From Podocnemis expansa (lineage: Eukaryota; Chordata; Testudines; Podocnemididae), in assembly GCA_007922195.1 (NCBI GenBank), contig ML682122.1:1109197-1173196 (forward strand): a stretch of DNA of 64,000 nucleotides, in the 5' to 3' direction. The notes under the pieces were generated by a model. That model searched no databases. It saw only the letters and a list, made by a program, of their open reading frames with translations, and was not told the origin of the DNA. Shown one piece after another: positions 11,085 through 23,000 of this stretch. The position numbers and the translations under genes are program-made. Every line of letters begins with the position of its first letter. The stretch's first letter is position 1.

Positions 11085-14000
11085 GTGGGTAGTATTTTGG
11101 GAACCCTGGGACTGTTTCTCCTAAAACTCACACTAGGTTTATCTTGCCATGCTCCATTGCCATGAAAGGTACTAGTTCTGAGGTTCACTACTGTGAAGAG
11201 CTATGTCTACACTAGTGTGTGTGTGTGTGTGTCTGTGTTTGTAAATATATTGTACATGCAGTATACATTGACAGACTGAGTTTTTCTCCCAAATTATGAC
11301 CATTACTTTCCCCAGCATTAGCTATCTTGACACAAAACACTCTTTGGTCTTCATAGCTGCTTCTACAATAAGTTTGCTTGCTTGCTTGTTTTCTTGCTGG
11401 ACAGCTAGATGTGTATTGTTTTCACACTCATGAGTGACATAAATATACCTTATAAATGAAGAGCAAACTGGAAGGGAATCAAGCTATGTGCATTGTTCAC
11501 ATGTGTGATTTTTATGGGTTCAAATGTCCCTTTTTAATTAATTTTAAATTCATAACCTCTGTTTGATAAGTTTGGGTATGTCCATACGTATCTTTTAAAT
11601 CAAAATAACACTGGTTGTTCTGATTTAAAAAACATCAGGTCCACACGATGTTTCCTTGTTTCGAAATGATGAGCTTCTCAGTGAAATTGACAGCAGGCTA
11701 CCAAGCCTGCGAGGGGCTGGGGAAACTGGCATTCTCCCCACCCCCCGCTTACAAGCAGCAGGGGCGCCCCGGTGGGCATCTTCTCTGGCCACTTTCAGGT
11801 GGCCAGAGGTTCGGGGAGTGGGGTGCCCCCACACCCTGCTACCCAGCAGAGCAGCTGGCCAAGTGGGCTGGGGCGCCCACCGCCCCCCCTGCGGCTGGGA
11901 AGGGGGAGCAGCCAGCTTCACCCACCAGTTCCTTTTGCCGGGGGCGGGGAGGAGGTGGGTGCCCCAGTCAGCTTTGTCTGCCCCTTCTCCTTGCTGGGGG
12001 CAGGGGGGAGTGAAGCGGGCTGAGGCACCCACATCCCCCCCAGCCCCCGGCAACTGAGAGTGGTAGGCCAAGCTGGCTGGGGCCTCTGCCACCCCCCTGC
12101 ACCTCCTCTCAGCATCCTGGCCAGGGTGCTGATTAGCTCCCTTCCCAGGGTGATGGGACTTCCTCCCAGGGTGCATAGCAAATAGAGTTATTTCAAAATA
12201 ATAGTTATTTCATCCCAAAGGTGTTATTTCGAAATAGCCATTTTGAAATAACAGCTGTTTTGAAATAAATTAGGTTTAGGCTAGTTCAAAATAATGGCTC
12301 TTATTTCAAAATGATGGAGCCTGTCATTTCAAAATAAGAATACGTCATGTGGACCTAATCTCTTTTATTTTGAAATAACCAGTGTTATTTTGAAATAAAA
12401 GAGACATGTGGACATACCCCAAGAGAAGCTCTCCCACTGATATAGCACTGTCCACATCAGAACTTAGGTTGGTATAACACCTAGGGTTGTGGCTTATTTC
12501 CACTCCACAGAAAGAGAAATTATACTGGCATAACCTAGAATGTAGAGAAGCTGTGAGACTGGAATCTTGAACTGCTTCTAGGAAAAGCCTAGGGTGGAGT
12601 TATGGGTAATAAAGGGAAATTTAAACTGGATGCACAGGAGATCTAGGGGGTGGTAGGGGAGCCAAAGGGGATGTTCAGCTAATCAGGTAGACAAGTGAGG
12701 GGGGCCTGATTTTTTTAAACAGGATGGAGGTTGGGTGTCTTGAATGTGTGAGGGGTGGAAATTAGACAATACTAATAAACTTTTTTATGTTTCTTTCAAA
12801 CTAGATCTACAAGAAGCATTTTATTCTGTGGGCTGCAGTGGTAGGTAGACTTCCCACAGTGGGTGCAAACTGCCTCCTCAGAGCTAAGTCTGAACCAATC
12901 AGCTCCAACTCAAACAAGCAGAGACTTAAGCATGTTTCTGGAATAACCCTTCATGCTTCCCTGCTTATTCCTGTGGAGAATCCAATGACAGCAGATTTGA
13001 CTGCATGATCTGAACAAACATTTTTGGACTAGTCCTTGTGCCATCCTAGTACCGCACCACAGGGGAATAGCATCCATTTTAACCCAAAATCTCTGCTAAG
13101 AATGGCCTGGGTGGAATTGGTCCAGGTACCAAGGGTGTTTAAAGTTGATATAAGAGGGACATACATTGAGGGACCATCCTGTACATTGATGGTATCAGGC
13201 TAACAGGTGAGGAAGATAATTTTAATACCTAGGTAGATTGGCAAAAGCCAGTTGTGGGTGTTTGGAGGCAAGAGATGGGGTGAAAATAATATCCTAATGT
13301 GTTTTTTCATTCTTTCCTCTAGTAGAAGGAATCGAGACACCTTGCTGTGAAGTAGGTAGGTATTATATTCCTTACATCACAGGGCCTCTTTCACCTCTCC
13401 TATTCCAGGCTTAACCCAGTGTAATACAGTTAAAATTAAGCAAGCCCTTTGCCAGGAACAAAGTTTCTTGCAGTTATTTCTGCATCTCAGCTGCCTGACA
13501 GGTGGAGGAAACCTTTTCTTTACGTCTGTATGCCCAGCACCAGCGGGGGCAATGCTAAGCAGTAGTGGATGAGTTTATCCTAGATCCAAATGACTTTCTT
13601 AGAGATTAGTCAGTACCAAGCTGCTACTATCCCAAACTGGGTTGGCGTTTGAGCATGTATGGGGAATATTCCTCTGTCCTTTGTTTGTATATGTGGAGAA
13701 TCCAATGATTGCATGTCTGCCAGCGTGACTCAAAGAGGCATGTCTTGTGGGCTGCTTCTTTCATTGCAATCGTGAGCCTCATGGCCTCCCCCCCCGAAGA
13801 GCCCCCCAAACCTCTTTTGGGAGTTGGCCTGGAAGGAGGCATGCTAGGCACCTGTGGGTGTTTCAGACTGCTGCCTGACAGAGCTGGGAGAAGGAGTGGT
13901 AAGCAAAGTTGATGTTGACAGAGTCAGGTTGTCGAGTGAGGAAAATACTGCTAATGACTGAATTTCAGACAGACTCTGATTGTTAGTAGACAAGAGAGTG

Positions 14001-17000
14001 GGTATCTACATAAACCTAACTAGTTGTTTAATTGTTTCTTATAGAAAAAGAAGAGCCCATTCCTGATTTTGAGGAAAGTAAGTAATAATTTTCCCAGATA
14101 CCCAACTCATCACTCACACATTTTGTTAATATCCCCTGTCACGCAGTGCTCCCAGGCCAGATGTCAGGCTGTTCTTTGGTGATTGGACTTTCCAAAGAAT
14201 TAAAAATGAAATGGAAATTAAGACCCTTACCCTCTGAGGTTTCCTTCAAAATCACAGCTACTTTTCCTTCATGGTGCTGATCGTAACTTTAAAGGAGTGT
14301 ATTTGAATTAGATACTTGACTTCCATTGAATTTCAATACAAGTTGGGTTTCTAAATTCATTTGCTTGCTTTGAAAATTTCTTCCTAATGTACATGGTGTG
14401 ACTCCACATAGGCTACACCTGTAACTGACAAGTGAGTTTCATCTATAAGGCTCAAGTAATCACATTGACACTACAGCTGACTGAAAAGTGTTTTATCTGG
14501 GGGCAGGGAAAGGGTTCAGACAATAAATTAAAGCCAAGACTAATGACTGTAAAATCCTTATCCCTGAAGGTTTTCAAGGCCTGACTTGACAAAACCATAA
14601 CTGGGATGATTTATTTGGTGTTGGTCCACTTTTGAGCAGGGTGTTGGACCAAATTACCTTTGGGGGTCTCATCCAAGCTTCATCTTCTGTGATTCTCCCC
14701 CTCACATCCACCTCCACTTTTCAAAAGCTGGTGGTGGCCAAACATTTCAATATTTGGTCAAATGTATGAAGGGGAAAATTTCTCATTTTCAATATTCAAA
14801 ATAACCCAAAACATTTTACATGACACAAAGCTGAATAAAGCTTGCTGTTCCCACCCAACTGTGAGACTAGATGACTCTATGGTCCCTTTTGGACTTTTTA
14901 ACCAAAATGTGTGCTTCCAATTTTCTTCTAAGAGCTAGCTGTTCTTTAACCAAAACAAAAAACAAACAAACAAAAAAAACAATTTGGTTGAACACACATT
15001 TTCTATAAAATAAACAGATACACAAACAGTTTCAGGAGCTCTCATCAGACCAAGGCAGATCAGATGCTAAGCCAGGTGTCACTGGAAAGTGTGTTTCACA
15101 CATTACACTCCTCCTTCTACTGAAGCGGGGCTGATGGTCTTGGACCGCAGGGACAAACAGCTTAAGCAGTCAGGTGTCTGACCCAGACCTGGCTGTCATA
15201 TCCTTGTTCCAAAGAGACTTTGGGCACTGCAAACATGAATCTTTCTTCTCGCAACTGCTGGGGGTTCACAGGATAAAGGGTTATATTATGCTCTGTTTCC
15301 CCCCAGGTACTGAGTGCAATTGTGTGCATTGTCAGTGTTTCATCCACCTCCTGGAGCTTCAGAGTCAGGCGTCAGCTGGAGAAGACTGTGAGGGAGTTTT
15401 CAGGAAGCTGGAGGAAGTCCTGAAAGGCAAGTAGAATAGCTGAACTAAATTTACCTCCTGTCATTGTTGCCAATACTTTAAGATAGAATTTTCAAACAAG
15501 GTCCAAAATTTACATCCTTCTGTGCCTTAAGTAACCCCAGATATCAGTGAATGAATCACTGCTTGTGCTTTTAGGCAGGTTTCTTTACAAATCCAATACA
15601 TGCACACTGAGTTTTTCAAAATGACATAAGGGAGTTAGGACCCCTAATCCTTTTGCCTGTCAGTGGCAACTGGGCATCTAAACTGCCTTAGCCTTTTTTT
15701 TTTTTTTTGACATTCACATACCCCTAAATACCTCTAATGAGAACTTCATCTTTTTTACCAAATCAACCCTCATTTCTCAAATTATTTAAGCAGATGAGAA
15801 CAGTGAGAATTTCTACCAGCAATGCTGCAAAATGAGTGAGACCTGGAGTTTGAAGACTTGGGAAAAAAGAATGGAGGACTGTGCTGAACTTGGCAGGATA
15901 CTTGAAATGGAATTTGGAGGCAAGTCTTAAGGAAACATTTTGTCAATTAAAGGGGGCTTTTCAAAGGCACCCCACTCCCTTGCTTTTCTGAATCATAGCT
16001 TCAGATGTGGGAACTAAGAACCAGATGTGTTCTAGGTGGAAGAAAATTTGTAATCAAACTTCCTCACTGCAAAATTCATCAGCCTAGTGATTTCACCTTT
16101 TTCTTTTAATACATTGTTTTTTCTCATTTCAAGGGGATAAAGCAGAGTCTTCTGATAGCTTTTATGATGAAAGCACTAGATGTGAAATGGAACATCAAAG
16201 AATGTGCTGCTCAGTGATGTTAAAAGGCAAGTAAATATTTTTTGCATCTTCTCTCCCTCTGTTTTTTTTTTGTTTTGTTTTTTTGCATTGATTTATTTTG
16301 GTTTCTGTAAGAATAAAAAGGGGTGTTGGCACCCTGGATAATCTTTCCAAACAGAGAATAATATACAGTAACTCATGCAGCGTCACACTGCTAATTGCAA
16401 TAAAGAGCTCCCACAATAGTCAAGCTATGGACACAGTTGAGGGCTAAACCTGAGAGACTCTGACCAATTCAAAAGGCTTAAAACAAGGAGTGACAAAAAT
16501 TACCTGAGGCCTGTTAAAAAATAGCCTCTTAATGATAGAGTAAGGAATGTCAATCAATTTAGCTTCAGAAAGGGAAGGCAAAAATTGACTTGATCATAGT
16601 CCAGGAACACCTAACTGGGGAGGAGATTTCTCAAAGCATTTGGCTCATCCATCTCCAATGGCTGGCATTTGAAGCTAGAAAAAAAAAATCAGGTTACTCA
16701 TATAGTGAGAATTTTTAAGAGAGAGGAAATTAACTACTGGAAATGTACCTATTGATGTAGCAGATTTGCTATCAGTTGACGTCTTTAAATAGATTTTTGA
16801 TGTCACTTTTGAAAAGATCTCTCGTTTTCTAGGAGTTATGGTACAGATGCAGGAGCCTGTGTTATGCAGCAGGTAACAATAGACACGTCAGTCTCTGGCA
16901 TTTTAAAAAAAATGATTTGATGGATCTTTCTAAACATCTTGCTCTTGACACTGAGATGTTTCTGAACACAGCTTTGCCAATATGTCAAACAGCAGTGCTT

Positions 17001-20000
17001 TCTTAATGGGTTCTTTGGAGCACTTCTGTTATTAGAAGTTCAAACCAATCCCTCAGATTCCACTTAACAAACTTCTTGGCAGTCAGTGCAGATCTCAGAG
17101 CCCTGATGCAATATGCTGAAATCAGGATTTGCAGCATAATGAAGAGGTTGCTGAATTCTGCCTCAATTTCAATTTCTGGGTGGATTTTCTGTATAAAATC
17201 CATGGACAGTGCATCCCAGTAACCCTACAGAAAAGGCTAGATTGTCAGTGTGCACATCCAAAAGAAAAGATTGGACACACACATCTTGGGGTAGTTAAAA
17301 AAAAAATCATGTAGCTAGCTTCTGTTAAAAGACCAGAAAGCAGCCAGGTTATTAATATCATCAGAAGGATTAGATATTTATTTGCACATGTTGGCAAATG
17401 CCAATTTTACAATATATACAGAAACTGATGAAAATATTTCCATCAATAACAAATGAAATGTACAGCAAAAAGAAGCTTAAAATTTATTAAAGTCAAGATG
17501 CAGTTATTTCTGTTGAATTAAGCTTGGTATTACAAATTGAGTCACAAATTAATAGCAAAAACAGACATAATTTGTTCATTTGAGGATCTTTACTTTGTAT
17601 ATTTTGAATGGGATGTTGACAGTTTACATTTTAAGAGTAGATAGAGCTTTAACCTACTACCTCTCCACATATTCTGCCATTGCATCTTCTTTCATCCCCC
17701 AGTTTTCTCCACTGTGAAAATGCCTTCTTGCCCTCTTCTCTTGGCTGGGGGCCAATGGGTTCAGGGTGGGGGTGCCCCATAATGTCACTTGCTCTGAGGC
17801 TATCAGTGGGCTCCAGAGATGACAGCAGAGGATGGATGAGTTTGTGGGTGGGTAGGTCACAGAGGTACCTTATTTCCTTCTCATGTGGGCTGGGAGACAG
17901 TAGACTCTGGGAGCAGCAACACCCTGGATCTTGAGTTCCTTCTTCAGAATGATAAGAGGGGCCAGGGCCTCAGATAGCAGTGGGGTCAGGGCTCATTAAT
18001 CTGATCTCATCCACTGTATGTACACACCCACAGCCACACCCACCCACCCACACCCTGGATGTAAAATATATTGATTAACAGTTTAAATTATATATATTAA
18101 TAGTTTAAACTGTTGTCTTGTTAAGTAATATTTTACATTCCTAATTCATCCTTCTTGGTCAGAACCAGATCCAAAATGTGTAACACCCTAGTTCATTTTT
18201 TCAACTTTCTGAATCAGAAAGATGTCCCCAGCATGCTAAAAACTAGCAGGATATATTGTGTTTTGGCACACTAGTCTTCCAAAGGATTATCAGAGAAGTT
18301 TACATCCCAGTTAATAGTACTTCATGTGTGTTAGTTGTAGAATGACTTAAATTCTCAACTTCCTCATCTTGGTCTGGTGGTCTATAATAGACCCCCACAA
18401 TAACAATACTACCTACAGTTCCCAACTTACATCTCTCCAACACATCATCAAAGATCTACAACCTATTCTTGAAGATGATCCCACACTATCTCAAGTCTTG
18501 GGAGGCAGCCCTACCCTTACTTACAGACAGCCTCCCAACCTGAAGCACATACTCACCAGCAACCAAATACCATACAACAGGGACACCAGTGCAGGAACCT
18601 ATCCTTGCAACAAACTCCATTGCCAACACTGGTCGCACATTGACTCCAGGGATACCATCACGGGCCCCAACCATGTCAGCCACACCATCAGGGGCTCATT
18701 CACCTGCATGTCTGCTAATGTGGTATATGCTATCATGTGCCAGCAGTGCCCCTCTGCCATGTATATTGGGCAAACCAGACTGTCCTTGCATAAAAGGATA
18801 AATGGACACAAAACAGATATCAAAAATGGCAAAATCCATAAACCAGTAGGAAAACACTTCAACATCCATGGACACTCAGTGGCAGACTTGAAAGCTGCCA
18901 TACTTCAAAAGAGAAACTTCAAAAACAGACTTCCGCGTGAAACTGCAGAGTTTGAGCTAATCTGCAAGTTTGACACAATCAGGCTGGGTCTGAATAGAGA
19001 CTTAGAATGGTTAGCACATCACAAAAAGCGATTAATCTGTTCACACATTCTCTCCCTTTGATCAGCTGGTGTGAACGGGTCCCATCTGCTCTAAACTGAC
19101 TTTGCTAACACTTGCCCTCCTCCATCCTGGCATGTGTATATATACCTCTCAACTGCAGTGTCCACTTCATACATCTGATGAAGTAGATTTAAACCCATTA
19201 AAGCTTACGTCTGAAAAAAATCTGTTAGTCTATAAGTTGCCACAGGACTCTTGCTGCTTTTGTTTGATCTTGTGGCATTTCCAGAACTACCCTTAAATCC
19301 AGTGGTAGCACTTGGTCAGTAGTTACTCAAGGCTTATACCTGAAACTGTGGTAGCTTCAGGGTTTATTCACAGCCTTGTTCTGGTCTTGTTCTTGACTTG
19401 TCCCCAAGTAATTTGACAGTAATTTAGGAGAACACAAGGCCATTTAGAACTTCTGGAGACAACTAATTGGTTTCAAGACTGAGCTTAATAAATTTATGGA
19501 GCAGATGGTATGGTGGGACAGCCTAATGTGGCAATTAAATCTTTGACAACTAGAAGTGAATTTGCTCAGTGGCCTGTGATGGGATGATAGATGGGGTAGG
19601 CTCTGAGTTATGTACTATAAGCTATTCTTTTTTCAGTATCTAGCTGGCAAGTTTTGCTCACATACTCAGAGTTTAGCTGTTTACCATCTATTTGGCTGAG
19701 AACGAACTTCCCCAAAGGGCAGATTGGCAGAGACACTTTTTTTTTTTTAAACCATCCCCTGCAGCATGGGGAGTGATTCATTTCTTGGTGGATTCTTTAT
19801 CTTCAAATATTTAAAACATGATTTGAGGACTTCAATAACTCATTGATAGCCTAGGGATCTACTACAAGATTGGTTGATTGAATTTCTGTGGTGTGCTTTC
19901 TGCCGGAGGTCAGACTAGATGATCATAATGGTACCGTCTGACCTCAGCCTATGACTTTATGAGAACTCATTGAGAACTAATAAAATACTGAAGGAATTTG

Positions 20001-23000
20001 TTAGTTAAGTAACTATCAGCTTTAGGAATAACTGAGTAAACAAAGGCTAAGTCTATGTTCTGAGAAAGTAAATTTAGTTACTAACTTTTCATTAATGATC
20101 AACAGAATTGTTGACAGCCCATTTTATTTTTCTATTGTTTTAATTTTTAAAAGCATGGGAACAAGGACAGTGTCAAGTGTTCTGGGTATGATAATGGAAA
20201 TAAGGAGAAAGAGTTATTTCTAAAAGGGATTTCAATTAATATTTTCCATCTGTTTATTCCACTTTGTGATTATCACTTTGCATAGTGCCTGATCCAGGCA
20301 TGCACATGCTTAATTTCAAGAGCCTGAGTAGCCCCACAGAAGTCATAGTCCATTTGTTATAGGACACAAGCAGTGAGTCATTCTATTGTCAAAGAATCAC
20401 AGAATCATTTCAGATTATGATTGGAAGGGACCTCAGTAAGTCACCAGCCAAACCTCCTGCTCAAAGCAGGACCGGGCCCAACTAAATCACCCCAGCAAGG
20501 GATTTGTTAAACCAGGCCTTAAAAACCTCTAAGAATGGCAGATTCTACCATCTCCATATGTTACCCATTTCAGTGTTTCACCATCCTTTGATAGAATGAG
20601 TTTTTTTTTCCCAGTAGTCAACCTTGTCCTCTGCAGCTGCAACTGTAGACCACTGTTCCTTATCCTGGCATCTGCCACCACTGAGAACTACCTAATTTAA
20701 TCCTTGCTAGAAACCCACTTCAGGTAGTTAAAGGGTGCTGTCAAATCCTCCCTTCATTTTCCTCTTCTGCAAACTAAGGAAGCCCACTTCCCTTTGTTCC
20801 TCTTCACAAGCCATATGCTCCACCCTCCTTATTCTTTTTATTCTTTTCTTTGGACTCTCTCCAATTTCTCTACATCCTTTCTGTATTAGAGGGCCCAAAA
20901 CTCAACTCAGGACTCCAAATGAGGTCTTGCCTATGACAGATAGAAAGGAATATTCACTTATAGTCACTGTGCATCATTCTTTAATGCTGGCCTCCCACAC
21001 TGCTCCCAAAAGGACTGCAGCAGGGCCAACAGCTGTTTCTCTTTGATGTGGAGGGTTTGATATTTTGAAATATGTGTTCATTGTGATTCAGAAGCAAACA
21101 TAAACATTTCAAATTTCTGTGTGAAAAAGACCCTGAAGCTGTGGGTTCTCCTGTCCCAAAGTAGTTCATGGGTTTGGCTGCTCCTGAGCTGTGGATTCTG
21201 GAGGTTCCAGGGCCTTTGACTCTGAGGCTATGTGCCGATAAGTCAGGCAGGACAGTGGCAGGCAGTTGGGAAGGTTTGTGTTGGTTCTCTCAAAACTAAA
21301 ACATCTCAAAGCAATAATGCCATCCAAACAAAAAAGGAATTGATGGGGGGGATTTTTTGCAGGGGAGGGAACATTTCCAACCAGTTCCAAGTGTGATTTG
21401 TCTGGGCAGCTTTTTCCATGCACCCCCTGCAGTGGACAGAGTTCAGTTGTGATAACCCAGGAGCAGATGAGATAGAGTTTTAACTCAGTGAGCTGAAATA
21501 TGGTCACTGTTCCTCTCCTCCAACAGGGCAGATGTAGTTAGGCTTTAGGTTTTTCTTCCACTCCACTGTGGTCCATCACAGCCAGCACAGCATTCCAGTC
21601 TCTCTTCACTTCTGCTGAAGCACTTCTACCCACCTTGCTCCACACATGGGTGCTGTTCTCTCCTCAAACCCCTCCTCCATTCCATGTCCCACATATCAAA
21701 GCTGCTCCTTTGAGAGGAAAAAAGACAATTTTCTCTAGCTATTTGTTTTAAGTGATTTTCAGCTTTGATTTTTATTGTTTTTTGTTGCCTAATAGGATCT
21801 TTAAGTCCTGTATGTAAATTATTGCCAAAAATCAGGACATGTTTCTGGAACTGGACATGGGGGAGCATCAATAACTTCCTGTACCAATGTGGTAAGCAAA
21901 ATGTATTTGAACAAAACTTTCCACAACTGTTTGTGCATCTGTGTTGTGAATTTCTCTTGTTTTCAAGATTCAGTTTTGGAAATGAACAGACAAAATAGAA
22001 AGGAATGAAAAAAAGACAGCTCTATTCTGTAATAGGCTACTGGGGGCAGCAGAGGTGGAGAACAGAACAGCTATGTTGAATTAGACCTATGGCTTTCAAG
22101 GGATGGGGACAGGCTGACTATACTGTAAAAAAGGGAACTAGGAGCAACAGAGTGCACAGGTGAGGAAGGGAGGGCTATATTGTGGGCCAAAAAGGTCTTT
22201 GAAAATATTGTCATGAAAATTATCACATATTATTTTTCTAGTAACCTATTTATCAGACTCCCATTGCCGGATTATCTGAATGCTTGGTGACGTGTGAATT
22301 TCCTTCAGGAAAGAGGCCTCTTCTTCCCATTTAACAGGTGGAAAACTGAGATGCGAAATAAGTGATTTTCTTAAAGTCCCAGTAGAAGGATGTTGAGGAT
22401 TTTGACAGTTATCACATATCTAAGAATATTTTTGTGCACAATGGAAAGAATAAAATTTGCTGTAAAAGCAGAAATTCTGCTTTTTTATTCCAGCAAAGTT
22501 TTATGATTATTTTTCTTAAATTTTGCATTATCTACTCATAGCTGTTTGAAAGCTCATGAGGAAATGCATTTTAAAAGGCTCCCTTAAAAAATTGTGAAGT
22601 CCAAAATTATCTTCAAGGCAATTAGTATTCTCTAGAACTGTTCAACATTCCTCTAATCATATTTTTATTTTCCATAGGAAATGACCATTTTATAAAATCA
22701 ATTTTTTCACAAAAGATGTGTGAAAATGTTCTAGGAAATATTTGGATTGACATCCTTATTGTTTTCCACAGGGTCAGCTGTGTTTGTCTAGTTCAGGGGG
22801 GAAAAAAAAAACAAAAAACAAGGAATCCTGTGGCACTTAAAGACTAATCTGTTAGGGTATGTCCACATGTCTCTTTTATTTTGAAATAACACTGGTTATT
22901 TCGAAATAAAAAAGATTAGGTCCACACGACGTTTTCTTATATTGAAATTATGGGCTCTGTCACTTCGAAATAAGAACCGTCATTTTGAAACAGCTTAAAC

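Noticed and set aside
11625..12176. 183-codon minus-strand ORF and overlapping plus ORFs
   Set aside because: Inside a GC-rich MITE core; Pro/Gly/Ala-rich shadows in several frames.
13869..13901. Extra phospholipase exon between tgtttcag and gtaagc
   Set aside because: The end phase does not fit the neighbouring phase-1 exons and no homology is seen.
18369..19061. Host GIY-YIG nuclease gene (SLX1-like)
   Set aside because: The Cys linker, tail sequence and second decayed copy identify a Penelope-like element.
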